Assembly: GCA_021443825.1 (NCBI GenBank)
Contig: JABUTE010000148.1
Coordinates: 1 to 5,944, forward strand
DNA: 5,944 nt
Direction of reading: 5' to 3'
Source: Bacillota bacterium
Lineage (GTDB): Bacteria; Bacillota; Clostridia; Peptostreptococcales; Anaerovoracaceae
This document shows positions 1 through 5,801 of this stretch, piece after piece. The number at the start of each line of letters is the position of its first letter. Position 1 is the stretch's first letter. The position numbers and the translations under genes were made by a program. Under the pieces are notes generated by a model, which was given only the letters and a program-made list of their open reading frames with translations, made no database searches and had not been told where the DNA came from.

Positions 1-408
1 TATATTCACCATATCGGCATGTATAAGACCAAGTCGGCCAATGTGAAAAGGCTTTCCCAAATGCTGGTGTCGCAGTTCGGCGGTCAGGTGCCCGGTGATT
101 TCGAGCAGCTGGTTACCCTGCCCGGAGTAGGCCGCAAGACAGCCAATGTGGTGCTGGGCGAATGCTTCGGGGTTCCCACCATCGCGGTCGATACCCATGT
201 GTTTCGGCTGGCAAACCGCATCGGCTTTGCCAAAGAGACCGATGTGGTCAAGACAGAAGAGCGGCTGATGAAGGTGCTTCCCAAAGAGAACTGGACCCAG
301 CTGCATCATGCCATCATCTGGCACGGCAGAAGAGTCTGCAGCGCCAGAAAGCCGGCCTGCGAGGGCTGCTGCCTGGACGGGATCTGCAAAAAGAACGGGG
401 TGAAGTAA
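1..408 (+). CDS. nth: Endonuclease III, 5'-truncated by the window edge
   Basis: DNA glycosylase/AP lyase of base-excision repair that removes oxidised pyrimidines and cuts the abasic site; cytosolic, acting on the nucleoid. The reading frame is open from base 1, so the gene begins upstream; the ATG at 19 is internal, because YIHHIG before it still matches the family. About 135 residues are visible against roughly 210 in the family. Counting from the Met at 19: the helix-hairpin-helix LPGVGRKTANVV is at residues 34-45, with the catalytic lysine K40 (136-138). The catalytic aspartate is D58 in VDTHVFR. The 4Fe-4S ligands C107, C114, C117 and C123 have the canonical C-x6-C-x2-C-x5-C spacing. 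All key residues of the visible part are intact. The stop codon directly abuts the trmL start, suggesting co-transcription. Family assignment is secure; MutY is less likely given the Nth-like end right after the cluster. Confidence 0.96.
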   Translation, partial: YIHHIGMYKTKSANVKRLSQMLVSQFGGQVPGDFEQLVTLPGVGRKTANVVLGECFGVPTIAVDTHVFRLANRIGFAKETDVVKTEERLMKVLPKENWTQLHHAIIWHGRRVCSARKPACEGCCLDGICKKNGVK

Positions 409-879
409 ATGGCCCTTCACATCGTGCTGGTGGAGCCGGAGATCCACTTCAATACCGGCAATATCGCAAGGACCTGCGCCATCACCGATTCGGTGCTCCA
501 TCTGGTAAGGCCTCTGGGCTTTTCGACCGATGACCGCCATTTGAAGCGGGCAGGTCTTGATTACTGGCCTTATGTAAAGATCGAATACCACGACAGCTTC
601 GACGCGTTTTTAAAGCAATACGATGGGCGGCGCATGTTTTTAAGCACCACAAAAGGCGCCCGTCTGTATACAGAAGCCCGGTTTCAGGATGAGGATATGA
701 TCCTGTTCGGAAAAGAATCGGCAGGGCTTCCCCGTCCCTTTATCCAGGCCCATCAGGATATGGCCATCCGCATTCCCATGAGCGAAAACACCCGGGCAAG
801 ATCTCTGAATCTTTCCAATTCGGTGGCCGTTGTGGTATTTGAAGCCTTTCGGCAGATGGGCTTTCCCGGGCTGGAATAA
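409..879 (+). CDS. trmL: tRNA (cytidine(34)/uridine-2'-O)-methyltransferase TrmL (SPOUT family)
   Basis: S-adenosylmethionine-dependent enzyme that 2'-O-methylates the wobble nucleotide of certain tRNA-Leu species; cytosolic. The 156 residues equal the usual length of the minimal YibK/TrmL class, which has only the SPOUT knot domain and no added RNA-binding domain. Motifs are in order: motif 1 NTGNIARTC near residues 16-24, motif 2 FGKESAGLP near 101-109, and motif 3 RSLNLSNSVAVVVFEA near 131-146, which forms the trefoil knot and SAM pocket. The ATG follows the nth stop with no spacer; a modest GGGGTG about 6 bases upstream can serve as ribosome site inside the nth end. Context indicates an nth-trmL transcript. 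Another SpoU-type specificity is possible in principle, but length and motif 3 fit TrmL best. Confidence 0.93.
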   Translation: MALHIVLVEPEIHFNTGNIARTCAITDSVLHLVRPLGFSTDDRHLKRAGLDYWPYVKIEYHDSFDAFLKQYDGRRMFLSTTKGARLYTEARFQDEDMILFGKESAGLPRPFIQAHQDMAIRIPMSENTRARSLNLSNSVAVVVFEAFRQMGFPGLE

Positions 880-983
880 GTCTTTGCACACAGGTCCCTG
901 CTCTTAAGAAAAGGATTCTGCGCCCTTGGGGCGTATATATAGAACGGTATCCATCATTTCAATTGTTTTTAAAGGAGATCATC
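880..983 (+). promoter_or_regulatory. trmL-pgk intergenic leader with GC hairpin and TATATATA run
   Basis: This 104-base gap has no T-tracted terminator, so trmL transcripts may run into pgk. It holds a short dyad at 919-935 (CGCCC/GGGCG core at 921-925 and 929-933, loop TTG, extended by a G-T and a T-A pair). The dyad runs into TATATATA (934-941), which could be a -10 region. No good -35 lies 16-18 bases upstream of it, so a promoter here is only a candidate. The dyad could be an operator or a leader hairpin. Confidence 0.35.
971..977 (+). promoter_or_regulatory. pgk ribosome binding site AAAGGAG
   Basis: AAAGGAG lies 6 bases before the ATG at 984 and decides the start. The in-frame TTG at 963 is upstream of this site and would translate it, giving a 7-residue extension with no family support. 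Confidence 0.88.
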
Positions 984-2168
984 ATGAAGAAGACAGTAAG
1001 AGACATCGATGTGAACGGCAAAAAGGTCATCGTTCGTGTCGACTTTAACGTACCCATGAAGAACGGTGTCATCACCGATGACGTTCGCATGACTGCTGCG
1101 CTTCCCACCGTAAGCTATCTGCTGGAAAACGGCGCCGCTGTTATTCTCATGTCTCATATGGGAAGACCCAAGGGCCAGCCCGATCACGACTATACCTTAA
1201 AGCCGGTGGCAGACCATCTGGCAGAGCTTCTGGACCGGGAGGTCGTCTTTGCCGCCTCCGATCTGGTGGTCGACGAGACCGTCCGGGCCATGGCAAAAAA
1301 GCTGCAGCCCGGGCAGGTGATGCTGCTGGAAAATCTGCGCTTTCGCCCCGAAGAAGAAAAGAACGGCGAAAACTTCAGCAAAGAGCTGGCTTCCCTTGCC
1401 GAGATCTATGTCAACGATGCCTTCGGCACTGCACACAGAGCCCACTCCTCCACTGCAGGAATCGCTTCCTATCTGCCGGCGGTCTCCGGTTTTCTGATCG
1501 AAAAGGAGCTGCAGTTCCTGGGGCAGGCGGTCGATCAGCCCAAACGGCCCTTCGTTGCCATTCTGGGCGGCTCCAAGGTATCCGATAAGATCGCCGTCAT
1601 CGAAAACCTGATCGAAAAGGCCGACACCATCATCATCGGCGGAGGCATGGCCTATACCTTCCTGAAGGCAAACGGCTGCGAGATCGGCAATTCTCTTTGT
1701 GAGGAAGACCGGCTGGAGCTGGCGAAGGAGCTGCAGGCAAAGGCGCAGGCAAAGCATGTGAAGTTCCTGCTTCCCGTCGACAGCAAGCTGGGCGACAGGT
1801 TCGCAGAAGACTGCGCTACCATGTTCGCTGCCAGCAGGGAAATGCCTGCCGGCTGGATGGGCCTTGATATCGGCCCCGATACCATCCGCCTGTACGAAGA
1901 GGCTGTTCAGACGGCCGGAACCGTGCTTTGGAACGGCCCCATGGGCGTCTTTGAGATGGATGCCTTTGCTTGCGGAACAAAAGCCGTTGCTGTGGCTTTG
2001 GCGGAAAGCGACGCTGTTACCGTCGTCGGCGGAGGTGATTCGGCAGCTGCCATCAAGAAGTTCGGCCTGGAAGATAAGATCAGTCACGTTTCCACCGGCG
2101 GGGGAGCTTCTCTCGAATATCTGGAGGGCAGGGTGCTGCCCGGTGTTGCCGCACTGGAAGACAAATAG
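984..2168 (+). CDS. pgk: Phosphoglycerate kinase
   Basis: Cytosolic glycolytic enzyme converting 1,3-bisphosphoglycerate and ADP to 3-phosphoglycerate and ATP. From the ATG at 984 it has 394 residues, the normal bacterial length. The N-terminal substrate domain carries the signature RVDFNVPMKNG (18-28) with D20 and N22, R36, SHMGRP (57-62), R119 in LRFRPEE, and R152 in HRAHSS. The C-terminal nucleotide domain carries GGSKVSDK (195-202), with K198 and K202, and the glycine-rich GGGDSAAA (349-356). The hinge-proximal TGGGASLEYL is at 371-380. No key residue is missing. tpiA follows after 9 bases, and its ribosome site overlaps the pgk stop. gap, often directly upstream of pgk in Clostridia, is not here; nth-trmL precedes instead. 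Identification is secure. Confidence 0.99.
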   Translation: MKKTVRDIDVNGKKVIVRVDFNVPMKNGVITDDVRMTAALPTVSYLLENGAAVILMSHMGRPKGQPDHDYTLKPVADHLAELLDREVVFAASDLVVDETVRAMAKKLQPGQVMLLENLRFRPEEEKNGENFSKELASLAEIYVNDAFGTAHRAHSSTAGIASYLPAVSGFLIEKELQFLGQAVDQPKRPFVAILGGSKVSDKIAVIENLIEKADTIIIGGGMAYTFLKANGCEIGNSLCEEDRLELAKELQAKAQAKHVKFLLPVDSKLGDRFAEDCATMFAASREMPAGWMGLDIGPDTIRLYEEAVQTAGTVLWNGPMGVFEMDAFACGTKAVAVALAESDAVTVVGGGDSAAAIKKFGLEDKISHVSTGGGASLEYLEGRVLPGVAALEDK

Positions 2169-2177
2169 GAGAGTTTC

Positions 2178-2927
2178 ATGAACAGGATCCCATTTATCGC
2201 AGGAAACTGGAAGATGAATATGAGCTGCTCTTCTGCAGAGCGCTTTGCACAGGAGCTGAAAAGCATGCCTCAAAGGGAAGGGGTGCGTACTGCCATCGCA
2301 GCGCCCTTTACCCAGCTGGCTGTTTTAAAGCAGGCGCTGGCCGATACCGATATCGCGGTATTTGCCCAGAACATGCATTTTGAAGACAGCGGCGCCTATA
2401 CCGGCGAGATCTCGGCTGCCATGCTGAAGGAGCTCGGGGTGGACGGTGTGATCATCGGCCATTCAGAGCGGCGTCAGTATTTCGCAGAGACCGATGAAAC
2501 GGTGCTGCGCAAGACCATCAAGGCCATCGAAGAGGGGCTCACCCCCATCGTCTGCGTAGGCGAGGGGCTTGCCCAAAGAGAAAAGGGCCTGCATTTTGAG
2601 ACGGTGGGCATTCAGGTCAGCAATGTGTTCTGCGGCCTTTCCGTCGATCAGGCAAAGCAGGTCGTCGTTGCCTACGAGCCTGTCTGGGCCATCGGCACCG
2701 GCAAGACGGCGACCCCCCAGCAGGCACAGGAGATGTGCGGCTTTATCCGGGGCGTCATCGAGGGAGTGCAGGGTCAGGAGGTATCCTTTGGCACCGTCAT
2801 TCAGTACGGAGGCAGCGTCAAGCCCGATAACATCGCAGAGCTGATGGCGCAGGGCGATATCGACGGAGCTCTGGTCGGCGGCGCCAGCCTGAAGGCTGCT
2901 GATTTTGCGGCGATCCTGAATTATTGA
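2178..2927 (+). CDS. tpiA: Triose-phosphate isomerase
   Basis: Cytosolic TIM-barrel enzyme interconverting dihydroxyacetone phosphate and glyceraldehyde 3-phosphate. Its 249 residues are standard. Catalytic residues are all present: N10 and K12 in AGNWKMN, H95 in GHSERR (94-99), and E167 in YEPVWAIGTGK (166-176), whose second half is the flexible loop 6. The phosphate-binding backbone is YGGSV (210-214) plus VGGASL (233-238). The ATG at 2178 is set by AGGAG at 2167-2172, which overlaps the TAG of pgk, so translation of the two glycolytic genes is probably coupled. It supplies the triose that feeds the Gap/Pgk steps. Nothing unusual is seen in the protein. Confidence 0.99.
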   Translation: MNRIPFIAGNWKMNMSCSSAERFAQELKSMPQREGVRTAIAAPFTQLAVLKQALADTDIAVFAQNMHFEDSGAYTGEISAAMLKELGVDGVIIGHSERRQYFAETDETVLRKTIKAIEEGLTPIVCVGEGLAQREKGLHFETVGIQVSNVFCGLSVDQAKQVVVAYEPVWAIGTGKTATPQQAQEMCGFIRGVIEGVQGQEVSFGTVIQYGGSVKPDNIAELMAQGDIDGALVGGASLKAADFAAILNY

Positions 2928-2934
2928 TCTGCAT

Positions 2935-2938
2935 GGAG
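2935..2938 (+). promoter_or_regulatory. GGAG ribosome site favouring the 2948 start
   Basis: GGAG stands 9 bases before the ATG at 2948. The in-frame alternatives, TTG 2924 (overlapping the tpiA stop) and ATG 2933, have no purine-rich site in front of them. The 2948 start also puts a positively charged end (MKNKTIR) right before the first membrane segment. Confidence 0.6.
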
Positions 2939-2947
2939 CAGAAAACG

Positions 2948-3643
2948 ATGAAAAACAAAACCATACGCGCATGCCTTCTTTCGGCGGCATTTGCGATCTT
3001 TACAGTACTTGTTATGACGGCGGATGTGCAGCCCATCGGTCCGAACGAAAGCGTGGTGGGCTTGGCCTCATTGAACGGCGCCGTTGCGTCTGCCCTGGGC
3101 TTTCGCTATGGCTGGTATATGATCAGCGAGATCACCGGCTATCTGGCGCTGGCGGTGATGGGTCTTTATGCTCTGGCCGGACTGCTGCAGCTTCTCAAAC
3201 GCAAAAGCCTTTCTAAGGTCGACCGGGATATTCTGGTTCTGGGAGGCCTTTATGCAGCGGTTGCCTTCTTTTACGTGCTGTTCGACAAGCTGGCGATCAA
3301 CTACCGGCCGGTGCTTCTTTCGCAAGAGCCGGAGCCTTCCTATCCGTCTTCCCATACCCTGCTGGCGGTCACCGTCTTTCTCAGCGCTGTTTTGCTGGAG
3401 CGCCGCGGGCGCAACAGCCGGGCCGGCCTGTTCGAATACTGCCTTTGGGTCTGTGCCATTCTTCTGGTGGTCAGCCGTTTTATGTCCGGTGTGCACTGGG
3501 CAACGGATATTCTCGCAGGGCTGCTGTTTTCCGGTGCTTTGCTGTGCTGGTTTGAGCTGGCGCTGGATCAGCTGGCGCCTGTTTCGAAAAAGACTGCAGC
3601 AAAGGGCAGGGCGGAGCGCCACTCCGAAAAGACGACACGGTAG
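2948..3643 (+). CDS. PAP2-family membrane phosphatase
   Basis: Integral membrane protein of 231 residues, probably a lipid or isoprenyl phosphate/pyrophosphate phosphatase with its active site on the outer face; the substrate cannot be told from sequence. Hydrophobic segments lie near residues 8-24, 61-82, 96-112, 137-150, 162-177 and 188-204, the six-helix PAP2 plan. Motifs are: first, KLAINYRP (114-121); second, SYPSSHT (131-137) with catalytic-type H136; third, SRFMSGVHWATD (176-187) with R177, nucleophile-type H183 and D187. Motif 1 is K-x5-RP rather than the textbook K-x6-RP, and motif 2 has PSSH in place of PSGH. The tail after 210 is basic and probably cytosolic. It starts 20 bases after tpiA and is probably co-transcribed with pgk-tpiA, though no functional link to glycolysis is evident. 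No clear terminator follows. Family call is strong; specificity is unknown. Confidence 0.9.
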   Translation: MKNKTIRACLLSAAFAIFTVLVMTADVQPIGPNESVVGLASLNGAVASALGFRYGWYMISEITGYLALAVMGLYALAGLLQLLKRKSLSKVDRDILVLGGLYAAVAFFYVLFDKLAINYRPVLLSQEPEPSYPSSHTLLAVTVFLSAVLLERRGRNSRAGLFEYCLWVCAILLVVSRFMSGVHWATDILAGLLFSGALLCWFELALDQLAPVSKKTAAKGRAERHSEKTTR

Positions 3644-3681
3644 CTTCGGTGCCCCGGTCGCCTGCGCTGTCAGAATTCCGC

Positions 3682-3696
3682 ATTATTTTAAATAAT
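3682..3696. repeat. 15-bp AT-only perfect inverted repeat before the secG promoter
   Basis: ATTATTT-T-AAATAAT is a perfect dyad of 7-bp arms around one T. It ends on the first base of the proposed -35 at 3696, the place of an UP-like element or a regulator site. As an all-A/T hairpin it would be a poor terminator for the PAP2 gene. Confidence 0.6.
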
Positions 3697-3729
3697 TGAC
3701 TTGCGCAGATCATAACTCTATGTTAGAAT
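3696..3729 (+). promoter_or_regulatory. secG promoter, two overlapping sigma-A type solutions
   Basis: One reading is TTGACT (3696-3701), 17 bases, TATGTT (3719-3724). The other, shifted by 5 bases, is TTGCGC (3701-3706), 17 bases, TAGAAT (3724-3729) with an extended TG at 3721-3722. The first has the better -35 and the second the better -10. Either would start transcription some 25-35 bases before the secG GTG. The block is visibly more AT-rich than the genes around it. Confidence 0.7.
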
Positions 3730-3763
3730 CTCATAGTTACCAGTAAAACAAGGAGGCATAGAA

Positions 3764-3994
3764 GTGAGAATCTTTTTACAGCTTATACTCGGTCTGGCTT
3801 GTCTTGCTCTCATTCTCAGCGTAATGTTCCAGTCCGGCAACAGCGCCGGTCTTTCCGGATCCATCGCCGGTGGTGCAGAACAGCTTTTCGGAAAGAAAAA
3901 GAGCAAGGGATATGAAGCTATTCTCGAAAAGATCACTATTGCATCTGCAGTAGTGTTCATTATCCTTTCTCTCGTTCTCGTAATGATGGGATAA
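3764..3994 (+). CDS. secG: Preprotein translocase subunit SecG
   Basis: Small membrane subunit of the SecYEG channel that assists SecA-driven protein export. The 76 residues form two membrane helices (about 3-21 and 54-74). They are joined by the conserved loop FQSGNSAGLSGSIAGGAEQLFG (22-43), followed by the basic KKKSKG; this loop is diagnostic of SecG. The start is GTG at 3764, fixed by AGGAGG at 3751-3756 with 7 bases spacing. Its own promoter lies upstream and an intrinsic terminator downstream, so it can be a one-gene unit. In many Clostridia secG is followed by rnr and smpB; here iadA follows instead, so that linkage is absent. Confidence 0.97.
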   Translation: MRIFLQLILGLACLALILSVMFQSGNSAGLSGSIAGGAEQLFGKKKSKGYEAILEKITIASAVVFIILSLVLVMMG

Positions 3995-4018
3995 TATCGA
4001 ATACCGATCCGATAAATT

Positions 4019-4045
4019 AAGACCTGCCGACGGCGGGTCTTTTTT
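4019..4045 (+). terminator. Intrinsic terminator after secG
   Basis: The stem GACCTGCC (4021-4028) pairs with GGCGGGTC (4032-4039) around a GAC loop: 8 bp including one G-T pair, extended by A-T pairs on the outside. It is followed by six T (4040-4045). It lies 25 bases after the secG stop and only about 20 bases before the iadA ribosome site. Confidence 0.93.
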
Positions 4046-4078
4046 GTAATATGCATCGCTATTTATAAGGAGGTCAAT

Positions 4079-5233
4079 ATGATCCGCTTGATCAAGAATG
4101 CTGATATTTACGCTCCCGAGCATATCGGCAAAAAGGACATTCTCATTGCAGACGAAAAGATCTGCGCCATCGAAGACTGCATCGAGCCTTCCGGTATTCC
4201 CGGACTTGAGGTCTACGATCTGGAGGGCAAGAAACTGCTGCCCGGCTATATCGATCTTCATGTTCATATCACCGGAGGCGGCGGCGAGCTGGGACCCTCC
4301 TCCCGCGTTCCCGAATCCTTCCTGACGGCCTTTACCACCAACGGCATCACCACCGTGCTTGGTCTTCTGGGCACCGACGGCATCACCAGAAGCATGGAAA
4401 ATCTGGTCACCAAGGCAAGAGCTCTTACTGAAGAGGGCATTACGGCCTACTGCCTCACCAGCTCCTATGCTTATCCCCCCGTTACCATGACCGGTAAGGT
4501 AGAAAAGGATATCATGATGCTGGATCCCGTTATCGGTGTCAAGCTGGCCGTATCCGACCACAGAAGCAACAACCCCAGCGGCGAAGATCTGATCGACCTG
4601 GCGACCGATGCCAGAAGAGGCGGACTGCTGTCCGGCAAGGCAGGCCTGGTCACCATGCACATGGGCACCGGAAAGGGCATGCTGGATCCCATCCTCTATG
4701 CGCTGGATCACTCCGATGTTCCCATTAAGAACTTTCTTCCCACCCATATGGCAAGAAGCCATGCGCTGATGGATCAGGGCGTGGAGCTGGTAAGACGGGG
4801 CGGCTACATCGACTTTACGGCGCCTTCGGAGGATGCCGGTCTGGAAAAGATGGTAAAGACTCTTCACTACGTTTTGGATCAGGAGGGGGTCACCACCGAT
4901 CATGTTTCCATTTCCTCCGATGCCTTCGGAAGCCAGCCCAAGTTCAATGCCAAGGGCGAATGCATCGGTCTCACCTATGCGTCTCCCGAGTTCCTGCATA
5001 AGACCATCAAGGCGCTGGTCAAGGATGGCATGGAACTGACCACGGCCATCAAGCTGCTGACCACCACGCCCGCAACCCTGATCGCCAAAGAGGGTATCAA
5101 GGGCTGCGTCAGGGTAGGCGCCGATGCCGACCTGCTGGTCTTGGACGACGAGCTGAACATCACCAGTCTCTTTGCAAGAGGCAAGGTGGCCGTATGGAAT
5201 CACGAGATCCGGATGAAGGGCCGCTTCGAATAA
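4079..5233 (+). CDS. iadA: Isoaspartyl dipeptidase (beta-aspartyl peptidase, M38)
   Basis: Binuclear zinc amidohydrolase that cleaves beta-aspartyl dipeptides left when proteins with isomerised Asp/Asn are degraded; cytosolic. The 384 residues are close to the 390 of E. coli IadA, and the active-site set aligns by inspection with a constant offset. Metal ligands are H61 and H63 in DLHVH, the bridging carboxylated K155 in VIGVK, H194, H223 and D281 in SSDAFGSQP. Substrate residues are E70 in GGGGELGP, Y130, R162 in SDHR and R226 in PTHMAR. A C-terminal composite-sheet part (GADADLLVLD, 347-356) is typical of amidohydrolases. The ATG at 4079 has an excellent AAGGAGGT (4067-4074). It lies just behind the secG terminator with no clear promoter of its own, and ends before a hairpin and a strong terminator. 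It could support use of peptide amino acids. Identification is strong. Confidence 0.97.
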   Translation: MIRLIKNADIYAPEHIGKKDILIADEKICAIEDCIEPSGIPGLEVYDLEGKKLLPGYIDLHVHITGGGGELGPSSRVPESFLTAFTTNGITTVLGLLGTDGITRSMENLVTKARALTEEGITAYCLTSSYAYPPVTMTGKVEKDIMMLDPVIGVKLAVSDHRSNNPSGEDLIDLATDARRGGLLSGKAGLVTMHMGTGKGMLDPILYALDHSDVPIKNFLPTHMARSHALMDQGVELVRRGGYIDFTAPSEDAGLEKMVKTLHYVLDQEGVTTDHVSISSDAFGSQPKFNAKGECIGLTYASPEFLHKTIKALVKDGMELTTAIKLLTTTPATLIAKEGIKGCVRVGADADLLVLDDELNITSLFARGKVAVWNHEIRMKGRFE

Positions 5234-5245
5234 AAGGCACCGTTC

Positions 5246-5277
5246 GGGGTTCCGGCAGCCCTATGCCGGCGGGCCCC
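5246..5277 (+). other. GC-rich hairpin downstream of iadA
   Basis: A perfect 6-bp stem, CCGGCA (5252-5257) with TGCCGG (5264-5269), closes on the loop GCCCTA. An outer GGGG (5246-5249) can pair with CCCC (5274-5277) across an internal loop. No T tract follows (AAAAA comes next), so it is not a terminator by itself. It may protect the iadA 3' end or pause polymerase before the next hairpin. Confidence 0.6.
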
Positions 5278-5303
5278 CAAAAATCAGTTCGATACAGCAA
5301 TCA

Positions 5304-5334
5304 GGACCCCGGGAGGTTTTCCCGGGGTCTTTTT
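5304..5334 (+). terminator. Strong intrinsic terminator after iadA
   Basis: A perfect 9-bp stem, GACCCCGGG (5305-5313) with CCCGGGGTC (5321-5329), has the loop AGGTTTT and is followed by five T (5330-5334). It separates iadA from the regulator operon that starts 15 bases further on. Confidence 0.95.
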
Positions 5335-5348
5335 ATGTAGAAAAAGGC

Positions 5349-5377
5349 TTGACCTGCAACCGTATTAGTTCTATAAT
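5349..5377 (+). promoter_or_regulatory. Near-consensus sigma-A promoter of the GntR operon
   Basis: TTGACC (5349-5354), 17 bases, perfect TATAAT (5372-5377). Transcription should start near 5384, giving a leader of about 37 bases before the regulator ATG. The inverted repeat at 5358-5383 covers the -10 and most of the spacer, so bound repressor would exclude RNA polymerase. Confidence 0.93.
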
Positions 5378-5383
5378 ACGGTT
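5358..5383. promoter_or_regulatory. Operator 1: 10-bp perfect inverted repeat over the -10
   Basis: AACCGTATTA (5358-5367) and TAATACGGTT (5374-5383) are perfect complements around a 6-base centre that includes the start of the TATAAT box. Such a dyad next to a GntR gene is the typical layout of an autoregulatory site. Binding by this regulator is an inference. Confidence 0.85.
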
Positions 5384-5388
5384 ATGAA

Positions 5389-5415
5389 AAGTGTGTTAGT
5401 TGAGTAATACGGTTA
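5389..5415. promoter_or_regulatory. Operator 2: imperfect copy of operator 1, 31 bp downstream
   Basis: Aligned without gaps to 5358-5384, this segment matches 21 of 27 bases. The right arm TAATACGGTTA (5405-5415) is identical over 11 bases and the left arm keeps 7 of 10 dyad positions. It lies in the transcribed leader, 6 bases before the regulator ATG. The 31-bp offset is about three helical turns, placing both sites on one DNA face. Confidence 0.75.
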
Positions 5416-5420
5416 GATCC

Positions 5421-5801
5421 ATGATCACATTTGAAGATTTTCGCCCGGAGGGCAGCCTTCCCGTCTACCGGCAGATCGTGCTCTATATCAAGCGGGGCGC
5501 CGTGGCCGGCTCCATCCGCAACGGAGACGAGCTTCCTTCCAGGCGCATGCTCTCTGCCTTGCTGGGCATCAATCCCAATACGGTGCAAAAGGCCTTCAGC
5601 CTGCTGGAGGAGGAAGGGCTGATCACCTCCCGCGCGGGGGCCAAAAGCTTTATGACCCTCGATGAGGAGCGTCTGACGCAGATCCGAAACGACCTGCTCA
5701 GCGAAGACATTCAGATCATCACAAGCGCCCTTCGGCAGATGGGCATCACAAAAGAAGAAGCGCTGGCCCTGATCAGCCGCTTCTGGGAGGAACCCCGATG
5801 A
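5421..5801 (+). CDS. GntR-family transcriptional regulator, YtrA-like
   Basis: Small DNA-binding repressor-type protein of 126 residues. A GntR winged helix-turn-helix fills residues 14-78, with YRQIVLYIKRGAVAGSI as the first helices, GDELPSRRMLSALLGINPNT as the turn and recognition approach, and NTVQKAFSLLEEEGLI as recognition helix and following strand. Only about 45 residues follow, in two helices and with no ligand-binding domain of the FadR or HutC kind; this short form marks the YtrA type, usually found with ABC transporter genes. Of the possible starts, ATG 5421 fits the domain edge. It has only a weak ribosome site, so translation may be modest; TTG 5400 would add seven residues without support and has none either. 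Two operator-like repeats lie upstream. The stop overlaps the next gene as ATGA, indicating translational coupling. The effector is unknown. Confidence 0.92.
   Translation: MITFEDFRPEGSLPVYRQIVLYIKRGAVAGSIRNGDELPSRRMLSALLGINPNTVQKAFSLLEEEGLITSRAGAKSFMTLDEERLTQIRNDLLSEDIQIITSALRQMGITKEEALALISRFWEEPR

Noticed and set aside
963..983. TTG 963 as an earlier pgk start
   Set aside because: It lies before the AAAGGAG site at 971-977 and would translate it; the ATG at 984 fits family length and ribosome-site spacing.
1197..2273. 358-codon open frame on the minus strand opposite pgk and tpiA
   Set aside because: Shadow of pgk codon usage. The translation is low-complexity in character with no family motif, and both sense genes are intact.
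2924..2947. TTG 2924 or ATG 2933 as PAP2 start
   Set aside because: Neither has a ribosome site. ATG 2948 has GGAG upstream and a normal charged N-terminus, though ATG 2933 is not fully excluded.
3644..3681. Possible terminator after the PAP2 gene
   Set aside because: Only short imperfect GC pairings are present and no T tract follows them directly; the later AT palindrome is too weak a stem.
3776..5203. 475-codon open frame on the minus strand across secG, the terminator and iadA
   Set aside because: It is the complement of two well-identified genes and crosses an intrinsic terminator. The frame is open because of codon bias in the sense genes; its translation shows no recognisable domain or start signal.
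5384..5407. Seven-codon ATG frame (MKSVLVE) beginning at the predicted transcription start of the GntR operon
   Set aside because: It would be leaderless, overlaps operator 2 and has no ribosome site. The simplest reading is chance within the repeat.
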